The notes below the pieces were generated by a model, which did no database searches, was not told the origin of the DNA, and saw only the letters and a list, made by a program, of their open reading frames with translations. Of a stretch of 64,000 nt of DNA, positions 53,501-63,572 are shown piece by piece (positions within the stretch are counted from its first letter, which is position 1; each line of letters starts with the position of its first letter). The stretch is from Psoroptes ovis. Its lineage: Eukaryota > Arthropoda > Arachnida > Sarcoptiformes > Psoroptidae. The DNA lies in the NCBI GenBank assembly GCA_002943765.1, contig PQWQ01000025.1, forward strand, positions 434,001-498,000. Reading direction: 5' to 3'. The position numbers were made by a program, and so were the translations under genes.

Positions 53501-54565
53501 GCTGCAGCTTGTTGCAATGCATGTTCAACCGCACGCGATTCCAATACTTTACGTTCCCATGTTTGTTTGAGTTCTTGGATGACCTGTTCATCGATTCCGT
53601 CGTCCAAGAATATTCCACGTATCGAGGCGATTACATCATCGATTACTGATTTGTAAAATTTGGGCTATTCATAGAATGGAGAATAAGAAAAGAATTAGTC
53701 AAAGATTTAATTAGAATTTCAATGAAAAATTAGCAGAAAATTAGGCTGTCCGAAAAGTTCTGTCCAATTTTCATAAGCAACTCTATTGTGATTAAACCGA
53801 ATGAACTTTTCGGTCAACCGCCTAATAAGTTAATTGAAAATTTACAACGATATCACGTGAATGTGGTGGCCGAGGTTTGAGAAATGTATCCAATGATCCA
53901 CCACCAGCGCCACCACCAACACCACTATTATTGTGACCACTTGTCGCACTAAGATTCGAATTTATCATCATTCGATTAAAACCATTACAATAATTTCCAC
54001 TATTTCGACAATACACAGTTGAATAAGGTGGAAAAGGTCTTGGACAGCGATGATAAAATCTCTGATCCATAAACCTAGCAGGCGGTGGTGGATAATATGG
54101 ATGGGGCCATCTAGGACCATAAGGTCTCGGCATATGGCGGTCAATTGGATGATATTTATTTGAATTATTTTGTTGCATTTTTTTCAAAAATTCGAAAACT
54201 AAAACTCTTAAATACTAATGAATATTGGTGACCACCATTTATATACGAGTCCAACCAGCCAAAGTATTAAATTCTAAATTTAATTACTCCGTAATTCTCT
54301 ATTCGATTTCACTTTGATTCATATTTTTAACACAAATTATTAGGTGGTTGTCCGAAAAGTTCATTCGGCTTAATCTCAATAGAATTGCCGCATGAAAATC
54401 GGTCAGAACTTTTCGGACAACTTAAATATAATCACTTTTTATACATTGAAAGTGCCACCATATTTCAATATCAGATCAACAGATTAATCCACTACTTCAT
54501 CTTGCGCCACTAAAAAACCAAATTTTAAAAAATTCAAAAAAACTCACCACAGCTGCAGCGGCCAT
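50559..54565 (-). CDS. TfIIA-L: TFIIA large (alpha/beta) subunit
   Basis: Five phase-0 exons: 54565-54548, 53664-52021, 51599-50976, 50828-50739 and 50666-50559. The protein has 827 residues. It starts MAAAAV|PKFYKSVIDDVIASIRGIFL, then DDGIDEQVIQELKQTWE, the N-terminal four-helix half that pairs with the small subunit. EVKFPSGVIPGTHKLIMLPN and an acidic run (about 720-790) follow. The C-terminal half is LNSEDDVSDEDPVELFETDN, IVCQYDK|VTRTRNKWKFYFKDG, and a final YVFSRALGDAEW, the beta-barrel that contacts TBP and DNA. The VSDEDPVELFETDN stretch lies near the taspase-1 cleavage area of the family. The Gln/Ala/Ser/Asn linker of about 600 residues makes it over twice the human length (376). Introns 1, 2 and 3 each carry a MITE. 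Confidence 0.94.
50875..50954 (+). mobile_element. mariner-type MITE copy 30, in TFIIA-L intron 3
   Basis: Plus orientation. It makes up over half of the 147-bp intron (50829-50975) and ends about 20 bp from the donor. Confidence 0.9.
51733..51831 (+). mobile_element. mariner-type MITE copy 31 (extended-end subtype), TFIIA-L intron 2
   Basis: Longer copy (about 98 bp) with an insert around GCGATTATAATTAACTC in the middle and a CGGACAACCACCTAAT right end. Confidence 0.88.
53741..53825 (+). mobile_element. mariner-type MITE copy 32 (extended-end subtype), TFIIA-L intron 1
   Basis: Plus orientation, right end CGGTCAACCGCCTAAT. Its terminal TTAGG, read on the minus strand, supplies the TAG stop that closes the open frame of the putative alternative exon. 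Confidence 0.88.
53846..54178 (-). CDS. candidate alternative first exon of TFIIA-L (Pro/Tyr/Gly-rich)
   Basis: Inside TFIIA-L intron 1, same strand. From the ATG at 54178 the frame gives 111 codons of protein-like composition: MPRPYGPRWPHPYYPPPPAR, RFYHRCPRPFPPYSTVYC, then GVGGGAGGGSLDTFLKPRP, and HSRDIV. At 53845 a GTAAAT donor follows in phase 0, which is the phase needed to join PKFYKSV of TFIIA-L exon 2 (as MAAAAV does). Without splicing the frame ends seven codons later at a TAG inside the MITE. A TATA box lies 60 bp upstream. Options: (1) a variant TFIIA-L N-terminus from a second promoter; (2) a separate nested small gene; (3) a chance frame. I favour option 1 slightly. Confidence 0.4.
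54214..54245 (-). promoter_or_regulatory. candidate TATA promoter within TFIIA-L intron 1
   Basis: TATATAAA on the minus strand (54245-54238), with TTCATTAGT as a plausible initiator about 26 bp downstream (A at 54219). The ATG at 54178 follows after about 40 bp. Confidence 0.45.
54340..54425 (-). mobile_element. mariner-type MITE copy 33 (extended-end subtype)
   Basis: Minus orientation, left end TTAGGTGGTTGTCCG. It lies in TFIIA-L intron 1, about 95 bp upstream of the candidate TATA box. Confidence 0.9.
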
Positions 54566-55006
54566 TATTTTATTGAATAAATGATCAATTCAGTGATTCC
54601 CGTATAAATTTTCAAATGATGGATTAATTCAATGATGAATAAATGGAATTCAAGCACAATATACACAGCCTACACAGAGATTAACACAGATGCACAACAA
54701 ATACACCACCAACGAAACACACGTGTGTATACGTTGTTCAAAATAGAACAAAATTCAGGAATAATAATCTTTTTGGTGATAACCAGGTGTTTTTTTTTTA
54801 TTTTTTTAAAACTGAAACTGGTGAATCAATATTTGTTGATATTTTGAAACAAACACACAGATGAACAAATTGAATTATCACTGTAAACCGATTGTTGCTA
54901 TTTTAACTGTGGCGATATTTGTTTTTTCAAAAAAAAAAAAATTGCACAATCAAAAATGAATTATTCTGTTGAATTCTGATAAAGTATGCCTATGTGTATA
55001 TAGCGG

Positions 55007-55031
55007 CATTCATTCATTCATTCATTCATTC
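55007..55031. repeat. ATTC microsatellite
   Basis: Six tandem CATT units. ATTCATTC runs are common throughout the window, but this is the cleanest. Confidence 0.85.
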
Positions 55032-57082
55032 AATTACAATCGCAAATATGAATGATTCGTTGATGATGATGATTACTGCACAATACACAAAGATACACAC
55101 AGTGAAAATTGATTTCGAGTGGAGCTGCTGTTGTTGTTGTTGTTGCTGTTTACAACAGATACAAATTATGCACAAATCAAATACGCAAGCACCATACACA
55201 CATACACAGGCACACACACAACCATTTCAGGGTATAAATATAACGTCAATTTTCGCATACAAACATATATCACATAAAAATAAAATTTTTTGATGATTTG
55301 TAACCAACCAAACAAATTGTTTTGTGAGTTGATTTACAGCAATTCCAATGGTGTTTCAACATGATTTATTGGAATAAATAAGAGAATAAGATCAGAAAAA
55401 TTCAGCTCAAATAGATCATAGGGTCTTACCAGTTTGTTGCTTTTTAAATTTTGGTAATTTTAATATCAAAAATTCAAGTTTTCAAGGCCCAAAATCTCAA
55501 AGGTATTTTGGTCATTTAAGGCCAGAATTTCGAATCCGAACACTTGCGGTCACTGTCGACTAAGTGACTGATGATTATGGCAAAATTTTGCTCTCAAATT
55601 CCAATCGAAAGCTGAAATTTTCACTTGCTCAGTTTGATTTATTAGCTTCTAGTTTGTTAAATCTTAATTCGTTGATTTTGAGTTCAAATTCCATCAAAGG
55701 ATCAAAGGTAGAAAATGATCTTAAGAATTGCTTTATTTTGATTCATTCAATTCGAATTCGAATCGATAAATATATTGCAACATTTAACACTAACAAAGCC
55801 AAGATTCAATCGAAATTACTTGTGTTATCGTTGAGTTTTGTTTTACGAAGATGTTTTGACTTGTTGTTGTTGTTGTTTTGACTCGTTTTTGCTTGATTTC
55901 AATTATTCAATTCGAATTTGATTTTCAATAATTTCAATGTTTTTCTTATGGAGTTTTTCTGCTGTATTTGATTGTATTTGAATGGATGGATGATGGTGGA
56001 AAAATTTTTTTGTTTTTTTGTTTGTTTTATTATCTTTTACACTTTACGATGATAATAATGGTTATTATCATTTCATTTCGATTCGAATCAATTTTTTCGA
56101 TTTTCATTTTTTCAACATTTTTCTCAGCCACCAGAGTCATCAAAATTGTTATCATTGTTGTTGTAACTTATTTCTATGCTTCTACCACTCTTGTCAATGC
56201 CGAACGTTGAGTGGTAGTGGCACAGTCGAATGTTGTCAGCACAATGACGACGCATGATTTTTTCGATTGTTTTTTTTTTTTTTTTTTGCTTAAAAAAAGT
56301 TCAATAAAATATTTTTGTGACGCGCTTGCTCATATACGTACACACACATAGATATCACAATCAAAAAAATTTTTTTTGCAAGGAAAAAAATAAGCCGTCT
56401 TGTTGTCGTATTTATATATACTTGGCCATTTCTCTTCGATGCATTTTTTTGCTTGTTTTTTTTCCGATGGCGCATCTGCCCCCGATAATAAATTGATGTT
56501 GCACAGTGGTAGTGGTCATGGCGGCAGTGGTAGTGGTTGCTTTCCAATGAATTTCATGGTAATTTTGCCTTCTTATTTTAATGCTGCTATCAGTCGAATT
56601 CGTTTTCTCTTTTTTCCGATTTTCTTTCTTGTGAAATTTATCAATGCCTGTTTCAAGCACAACTAACACAAACCACTGAAAACACGACAAATCCAGTTGT
56701 TGCTTTTAGCCAATAACGACGATGATTTGCTGATTAGCTAACCGGTTATAGCCCCCCCCAACTACCGCTACTACTGATATGAATGCATCTGGGTTTCGTC
56801 AGCCCTCTCTCCACAACACATCTACTATCGCGTATGCCGCTACCACGACTTATCTTTGAACATCTGCTATCAACAGGTGCCCAGCCACTGTTGATTACAC
56901 TGGAAATTCAACATTTATCAATCAATCAATCGATGAAGCAATCAAATACTTTAGGTACAAATATTTTTCGGGTTTTTTTTTGTTTTGTCTCTATGCATAT
57001 AGCACACACAAAAACTTGTTTTTTTTGTCTTTGACAAGTGTGTTTTTATTAATTAGTTTATTTATCAATTAATTAATTTTTT

Positions 57083-57117
57083 GAGGAGGGGGAGTAGTAG
57101 GAGGAGGAGGAGGAGGA
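57083..57117. repeat. GGA-rich polypurine tract
   Basis: GAGGAGGGGGAGTAGTAGGA followed by GGA repeats; strong strand asymmetry, about 290 bp upstream of the ZNRD2 start. Confidence 0.8.
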
Positions 57118-57407
57118 AAAATTTCGAATAAACAAAAAAAAATCGAAGCTTTTGTTTGTTTTGAGTTTTAGCGCGCATGCGTGCTGATGCTCAAGATCGA
57201 TGAATTTTGTTATCAGCCAAAAAATTTACTCAATTTTTTTTTTGAAAAATTTTTCAAAAAAAAATTGGTCCTTTCATAAATAAGATGACAAAGTCTATCA
57301 TTGTATTTATGAACATCACTTTTGATTTCAACACTCATAAATATTGCAAATTTAAACAATCACAAATATTTTATTACAGCAATCGATTGAAATATACAAA
57401 AAAAATC

Positions 57408-57982
57408 ATGATGATATCACGTGAAGATAGTGATAAAATCAGTTCATTGATGGGCACCTATTTGCTTCAAGGCTATACATTGCTCGATGATTATTGTCAG
57501 CTGTGTAAGGTAACCTTTTTTAGAAACCCTTTCATTACAAAATTAATCAACTCATTTCAATTCATTTGACACAGACACCTTTGATGCGAAAAAAATTTGA
57601 TCAATCATTTTGCTTATACTGTGATCATATTAAAAGTGGAAATCATGATAATCGAAATAATGATAATGGTGATGTCAGCAACAACAACGATCAACAAACA
57701 CCATCACCACCAACCAAACTCATACGCCATGTACCACCATCAACATCACAAGCAGAAACAATGATCATTACAAATGATGATTCCAATTCAACAACAACAG
57801 CAAACAATCCGAAGATGAAAGAAATACGAGAAAATTTACAATCATCATTATTGGATTGTACTAAACAATTGAATCGGCTAACATCTGACCATTATCGATC
57901 ATGGCAATCGGATAAAATCGACAGAATACAAGATGTATTGGGAATAATTGAACGAATCAATTCAATATTGAAGAAATTATAG
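57408..57982 (+). CDS. ZNRD2: ZNRD2 (SSSCA1/p27-type) zinc-ribbon protein
   Basis: Exons 57408-57509 and 57575-57982 are joined across a 65-bp phase-0 intron (AAG|GTAACC...GACACAG) and give 169 residues from the MMISRED start. The conserved N-terminal part reads DKISSLMGTYLLQGYTLLDD, then YCQLCK...FCLYCD, a CxxC...CxxC zinc ribbon matching the vertebrate ISRLMGDYLL..CADCG...YCVAC pattern. A polar Asn/Thr/Ser linker follows, then a C-terminal helix pair (LLDCTKQLNRL ... IERINSILKKL) equivalent to the family's C-terminal helices. The family protein interacts with tankyrase and centromere-linked factors; its biochemical role is poorly defined. AATAAA at 57994-57999 can end the transcript. It is convergent with the hnRNP L gene. 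Confidence 0.88.
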
Positions 57983-58285
57983 AAAAATTCATTAATAAAT
58001 CAATCAATTTTCCAAATAAAAAAATGTGATTTTATTCGATAATAGGAAGAGAAATGAATGAATATAAATGTGTATTTGGCTAATCATATATGGTGTTTGT
58101 TTCAATTATATTATGATGAGAAAAGAAAAGAGAAAAAAAAATTTAAATTTGAGTTCAAATATGATGATTCGATATTTGATGATGAACGATTAAATCGATA
58201 CCATCGATAATTTTTTTTTCAAATGATTTTTGTGAATTTCCATCATTCATTGAAAAGCTGGCTGATTATTTTCAATCTCCAAACC

Positions 58286-60936
58286 TTAGAAACGTGCAGC
58301 AGCCAATGAAAAACACAATTTCAATACAAATGGAAATTTTCCATCTAAAGAAAAGACAAATAAAGGGTTAAAATGAACAAAAAGATTCTAAAATGAAATC
58401 ACATACTTGGATTCGGAATCGATACATGATTACAAATGACCAATGCTTCGATTGCGCTCGATATATTCTCGAATTGTATCAATCCAGATGAACTACGTTC
58501 AGCTGGAAAAAGAAGCGGGAAAAACATGATTTAGAATTGGGTTAAAATAGTAGAAATTTCAAAGTAAAACATACTTTTTGATTGAAAAAATTTTATCGAT
58601 GTCGGTTTATTGTTGGGACAATGTTCTTCGAATATATTCATAATATCTTGTTCATTAATACCATATGGTGCATTGAAAAAATGAAGAACATCGGCCGGTT
58701 GTGAAATACGATTTTTTAATGCCGATTCTGGATTCGTAAATCGATTATTACGATTACCCATAAAATCTTTAAACGATGGTGTACCATCTGGTAATTCAAA
58801 TGGCTGTTTAACATCATTCAGAAATGCTTGTTTCGAAAATCCTAATTGCATTTCATGTCCAAAAAATGTAATTTTATTCAATGATGTAATACAACGTTCG
58901 ACCGATAGCGAATCACCCATCTGTACCATTGAACAGCCTTCTTTACTTTTCAGGAATTTAATACGAACAACATTCCCATATTGACAAAGTAAATTGAATA
59001 AACGGTCACAATTCATTATTTGATGATTCAGCCCGTAAACCATCAACACGGCACCTTGTTGTGGACCACCACCACCAGCAGTGACTGCACCAACACCTTG
59101 TTGTGCTACCGGTGTACCTTGTATTAATGGTGCTTGTCCAGGGTAACCAGAATTCGGTATACTACCCAGCACACCTTGACGGCCATCTCGATAGCTGTGT
59201 AAATCATCAAAGAAATAATTAGTCAAAATCAAACCAAAAATGATCATTCAAATAAATAATTACGCATCGCTTGGCGGTAAATATGAATCGGGCATATATG
59301 GCGGTGCTGGATGTCGTTGTCCGGCATTATATGCATCATGATGTCCATATGGATCATCGGCTACGGGTATTTTACCTGTTGGGAGAGTGAAAATATCAAT
59401 TAGAATTGTACGTCATACATAATCAATCAAAAATTATTTAGAAAAATATTCAAGGCAAATGTCTTAAAAATATATGATCTGAATATATAAATGAATAGAC
59501 AGAGAAATATGCTGTGTGAATCAAATAAATGTACATATCATCCTCAATAGAATAAATATTGAAATTAATGAATGAATTAATTAATTAACAAATATATATA
59601 TGAATAATTTGATATATATTAGATTGTCCGAAAAGTTCTGGCCAATTTTCATGAACAATTCTATTCGATTAAGCCGAATGAACTTTACGGACATTCTAAT
59701 CAATTTTGAATTATAATAATAAATTATAATTATTGTTATATAAAACCTCACCTAATCCAGGATTTGTATAGTCGAAGCTTTCAAGATCATTCTTGTAAAC
59801 ATTTAAACGTTGTGGCTTTATGGAATTATTATGTTTTTTTTGAATATTCATTATTTGGATTATTATGGATTATAAATTGAATATATTTTGATTTTTTGAT
59901 TGATAAGTGTATATATTCGATGTTTGATATATATTCAAATGTTGATGATCAATAATATGTTTAATGATTTTATTTGTATTCATGTTGATTAATTGATTTG
60001 AATGGTTTTGATTTCGGTCATATTTGAATTTGTCATTTGTTTGATGTTTGATTTGAATGATTTTTGTTTGATGTTTGAATGTTGAAATGGTCATTGGATT
60101 TATATGATATTGATTAATTTGTATGATAAAAATAAATAATTATTAAAATAAATAAATAAATTTTTCGTAAAATTTTGGAAATTTCGAATGTATTTGTATC
60201 ATTTTGAATTGGTATATTTTTATATTTAATTTCACTCAATTTGGATGGATTGAGGATTCATGTGATAGAATTTGAGAATCAATCGTTCGATCGAAACACA
60301 AACATACCTTTGCATATTCAACACGCAATGTACAGCAACCGCTGTAAATATCGCAACCATTCAGTACGTTTTTAGCACGTTTAGCTGATTCAATTGAATC
60401 AAATTCGACCATTGCTTGAATACCGTTTTTCTTGAATATTACTATACGTAATACTTTCCCGTTTGGACTACATATTTGATGGATTACCTCCTTTTTTAAA
60501 AAATTGAAATAAATTAATCGAATCTTTATTTGAATGCATTCACAGGTACTTACACAAGTGATTGGATAGGCTGGATTAATAACAGTCAACAACAATACAT
60601 GATTTGGTCGTTCGTCGTGTTCTCTGTTGTTTTAAATCAGCCAGACACAGCCAATCATCGATTTCGTATTCGCAGTTACCGCAGCAGCATCCAAATCAAT
60701 TATATATGAACGCACACACAGGTAATTCACGGCGCGAAATAAAAGAGTTAAACAGACAAAATAAATTAGATCAAAGCCTTACATTAAGATGAGCACAACA
60801 ACCACACATACCTTGGCATACCAGTATAACGTGAATTTGAATGACCACCAAAATAATTATTTTGATTAAAATTATTACGATCTTGATCAGTTTTCAATCG
60901 TTTCGATGAATGTCCTTCATATGTAGCAGCGGCCAT
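58286..60936 (-). CDS. HNRNPL: hnRNP L / smooth-type RNA-binding protein lacking RRM1
   Basis: Eight exons: 60936-60812, 60623-60554, 60490-60308, 59815-59752, 59375-59264, 59194-58575, 58502-58407 and 58344-58286. All phases agree and give 442 residues. A short N-terminus with SSKRLKTDQD (a family-like KRLKT element) joins directly to RPNHVLLLTVINPAYPIT|C, the start of the family's RRM2 (HQICSPNGKVLRIVIFKKNG, IQAMVEFDS, YSGCCTLRVEYAK). PQRLNVYKNDLESFDYTNPG and a Gly/Pro/Tyr linker follow, then RRM3 (LMVYGLNHQIMNCDRLFNLL) and RRM4 (VLHFFNAPYGINEQDI ... NPNGKFPFVLKLCFS). The family binds CA-rich RNA and regulates splicing. The RRM1 found in relatives is absent; only 188 bp separate exons 1 and 2. 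Confidence 0.92.
59619..59699 (+). mobile_element. mariner-type MITE copy 34, in an hnRNP L intron
   Basis: Termini TTAGATTGTCCG and TTTACGGACATTCTAAT; plus orientation; inside intron 4 (59376-59751). Confidence 0.88.
59816..60307 (-). other. intron 3 of the hnRNP L gene (492 bp)
   Basis: Bounded by GTATGT at 60307 and CATAAAG at 59816. Very AT-rich with TTTGATGTTTGATT-type repeats. The 74-codon frame at 59870-60094 is low complexity. Confidence 0.7.
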
Positions 60937-61442
60937 ATTTGTTTTGAGGGGTTTTTTCGCGAGAGAGTTATCTACACGTTGTTGACAATTGTCCAATGAA
61001 AATTGAAGGATAAAAATGATTAAATCAGCTGATTTTAGTGGCAAAAATCCATAAATAACTACTTACAATTAAGTTTTTGAAGCCCAAAAAAAAATTAATT
61101 AATTTCCTTGATTAATTAAGAATTAAAATCAATTTTTAAATGTACACATATACACATATATGTATCAGTGCACTGTAGAAAAACGGTGTGCTCATCTTTT
61201 TTTTTTTTGGTCGAACAAAAGATTCTTTTTTTCGAAAAAAAAATTTAGTGATAAACGAAACAATCGATACTATCGATATATTTCGTCATTTTTTAAATTC
61301 AAAAATTTAAAATTTTTCAAAATTTTTTTACCAAAATTCTGAAAGCTCCACATGTGTAAATAATACAATTTGACAGGTTTTAATTAGCAAAAATCAATCA
61401 ATTAATTAAATAATAAAATTAACAAAAATTTTGGAATATTCA
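60937..61442. promoter_or_regulatory. hnRNP L upstream / SRP54 downstream region
   Basis: 506 bp holding the hnRNP L promoter and the SRP54 3' end, both on the minus strand. TATCGATA at 61271-61278 is a DREF-like palindrome, 335 bp upstream of the hnRNP L ATG. A TACACATATACACATATATG run lies near 61142. Confidence 0.4.
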
Positions 61443-62936
61443 TTATTTAAAAGCACCAGGTACATGAGATGTATGCAATTGTCGAATCATATTCTGTAGA
61501 CTTGGCATTCCACCCATCTGCTGCAGTACTCGGGGATCAATCATTTTGGCCATTTGTTGATTTAGCTTAGCCATTTGTGCTGGATTAACATTTTTAGCCA
61601 AATCACCACTTTTAAACAGACCTTTAATTCCACCCATCTTTTTGACTACAGCCGCAAATTTAGTATATTGGGATAGTAGTTCTTGTACTTCACGTTGTGT
61701 GCAGCCAGCACCACGTGATACACGAACAATACGTGTTGGTTGTTTAGAAAATAGCTTGGCGCCTTCACGTGAATCCAGTTCCGAGTCACTCATTGAATCC
61801 ATTATGGTCATCATCCGCTTTAATCGTGACATCGATTCAGCTTCGGATGCACATTTGGCCAGTTCGGCACCGAATCCAGGAATCATGTTTAGAATTTGAT
61901 TGAATGGACCCATTTTCATTATGTTCGTTAGCTGTTCATACATATCACGAATGGTGAATTCCCCATGTTTAATTTTCTCGATCAATTCTTCATTATCATC
62001 CAGTTTCAGTTCATTTACCTTGTCAATCAAACCTTCAATATCGCCCATACCCAACAATTTCGATATGAATGGACGTACTTTGAATGGTTCAAATTCATCA
62101 ATATGTTCACCGGTACCAATGAAAATGATTGGTGATTTGGTTGCTGCGACAGCACTGAGGGCGCCACCACCTTTAGCATGGCCATCTAATTTGGTGACGA
62201 TTATGGCACCGACATCGACTTTTGATTTGAATGCACGTGCTTGCGATTCACAAGCTTGACCAATCGATGCGTCCATAACGTAAATAACGAGATTTGGTTG
62301 AATAGCCGCTTGAATGGCCAACATTTCTTCGAACAATGAACTTTCTTGTTTATGGCGACCACTAGTGTCGACAATGATGATTTCAAAATTTTCATTTGTA
62401 AATTTTTCCACACCTTCCGAAGCGATTACAACCGGGTCCGATTCTGTATAAGAACCATAAAAAGGTATTCGAGCTTTGGTTGCATTTTGTTTGAGCTGAT
62501 CGAATGCACCGGCACGAAATGTATCGGCACAAACCAGCGCACATTTCCATCCTTTTTTCATATAATAATAAGCCATTTTTGTACAGGTCGTAGTCTTACC
62601 GATACCTTGCAAGCCGACAAACATAATAACATTAGTCTTGCCTTTAACAGGTTGCCATGCTTTCACTTCTGGATCAAGTAATTTACACAGTTCTTGAAAT
62701 ACGGCACGCATAATCATGCGGCGTTTGTTTAGGCCTGCAGCCATTTCATCAAAATCAATAACATTTCGAACATTTTCACGTAATTTTTTGACCAACATAA
62801 TATTCACATCGGATTCAATTAGGGCTGTACATATTTCTTTGAGTAGGCCATCCAATACTTCTTGATTGATGATTGTTGCATTACCCAGCGACCGTAATGC
62901 GGTCGTTATTTTACGTCCTAAATCGGCTAAAACCAT
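61443..62936 (-). CDS. SRP54: SRP54, signal recognition particle 54-kDa GTPase
   Basis: Intronless, 497 residues from MVLADLGRKI (three codons inside a longer open frame starting MNK). The N domain (1-85) has ALIESDVN. The G domain carries GLQGIGKTTTC (108-118), CADTFRAGAFDQLKQNATKA, VDTSGRH, TKLDGHAKGGGAL and GTGEHIDEFEPF. The Met-rich M domain (about 320-497) binds signal peptides and 7SL RNA (MGPFNQILNMIPGFG, GIKGLFKSGD, LNQQMAKMIDPRVL). It targets ribosomes making secretory proteins to the ER. In the P-loop, Ile112 stands where relatives have Ser or Ala. The C-terminus after LQNMIRQL is shorter and less Met-rich than in vertebrates. Confidence 0.97.
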   Translation of the reverse strand: MVLADLGRKITTALRSLGNATIINQEVLDGLLKEICTALIESDVNIMLVKKLRENVRNVIDFDEMAAGLNKRRMIMRAVFQELCKLLDPEVKAWQPVKGKTNVIMFVGLQGIGKTTTCTKMAYYYMKKGWKCALVCADTFRAGAFDQLKQNATKARIPFYGSYTESDPVVIASEGVEKFTNENFEIIIVDTSGRHKQESSLFEEMLAIQAAIQPNLVIYVMDASIGQACESQARAFKSKVDVGAIIVTKLDGHAKGGGALSAVAATKSPIIFIGTGEHIDEFEPFKVRPFISKLLGMGDIEGLIDKVNELKLDDNEELIEKIKHGEFTIRDMYEQLTNIMKMGPFNQILNMIPGFGAELAKCASEAESMSRLKRMMTIMDSMSDSELDSREGAKLFSKQPTRIVRVSRGAGCTQREVQELLSQYTKFAAVVKKMGGIKGLFKSGDLAKNVNPAQMAKLNQQMAKMIDPRVLQQMGGMPSLQNMIRQLHTSHVPGAFK

Positions 62937-63290
62937 TTTGTTCAAGTCTTAGGGTCTTGAATATTTATTCAATTTTCAGACTAACTAATTTAGAAATGAA
63001 AATGTGGCAAAATTGGCGAAAAATGAAAATAAAAATAAACAAACAAACGTATAAACAAGTGCAACTATTTCCACTTGAAAAGTTTGACAAAGTAAAAATA
63101 GCCGATTGCCAAGTTTATACGGGAAAAGTAATTTTCCTAATTCAGAATTTTTTCCTGCAATTTTTTTTATTTTTCATTGTGTAAGCATCCAACTTCCACG
63201 CCTACAATTGCAAAAAATATAAACATAAACAAATGCAGAGAAAAAAATGCGCATTGAAAAATGCCATTTAATTCCTTTTAAATGTATGTA
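62937..63290. other. 5' flank of SRP54
   Basis: 354 bp of A/T-rich sequence that should contain the SRP54 5' UTR and promoter. Nothing specific is identified. Confidence 0.4.
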
Positions 63291-63371
63291 TTAGGCTGTC
63301 CGAAAAGTTTTGGCCGATTTTCATCGAGCAACTCTATTCATTAAGCCGAAGGAACTTTTCGGACAACCTAC
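63291..63371 (+). mobile_element. mariner-type MITE copy 35
   Basis: Plus orientation, left terminus TTAGGCTGTCCG, right terminus CGGACAACCTA. Confidence 0.92.
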
Positions 63372-63492
63372 AATACATACATATTTAAAGATTTATGACG
63401 TTTAAAGATATTTTTTAGTGGTGGATATATCCTTAATAATAATAAACTACTTACAAATAGAAAGAGAGAGTGTAATTTCGCTTTAAAAAATA

Positions 63493-63572
63493 TTAAGTTG
63501 TCCAGAAAATTAGTTCCGCTTATTATGTGTATTTTCAATCGAAAATTCGACAAGAACTTTACGGACAACCTA
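63493..63572 (-). mobile_element. mariner-type MITE copy 36
   Basis: Divergent minus-orientation copy, left terminus TTAAGTTGTCCAG, right terminus TTTACGGACAACCTAA, 120 bp from copy 35. Confidence 0.88.

Larger units (their letters stand above)
54566..57407. other. intergenic region between divergent TFIIA-L and ZNRD2
   Basis: 2.8 kb with no supported gene. It contains an ATTC tetranucleotide tract (55007-55031), a GTT/GCTGTTGTTGTT tract near 55125-55150, T homopolymers, and a GGAGGA purine tract (57083-57117). Several 80-105-codon frames (for example 55564-55881) have Leu/Ile/Ser-rich, non-family composition. TATTACAG ending at 57379 could be an acceptor for an untranslated 5' exon of ZNRD2. 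Confidence 0.45.

Noticed and set aside
55564..55881. 105-codon Leu/Ser-rich plus-strand frame
   Set aside because: It has no domain, no signal features and ends in homopolymeric Leu from a TTG tract; there is no supporting promoter or poly(A) signal.
59870..60094. 74-codon minus-strand frame in an hnRNP L intron
   Set aside because: It is an Ile/Asn/His/Lys-only product of TTTGATGTTTG repeats, between two well-defined exons.
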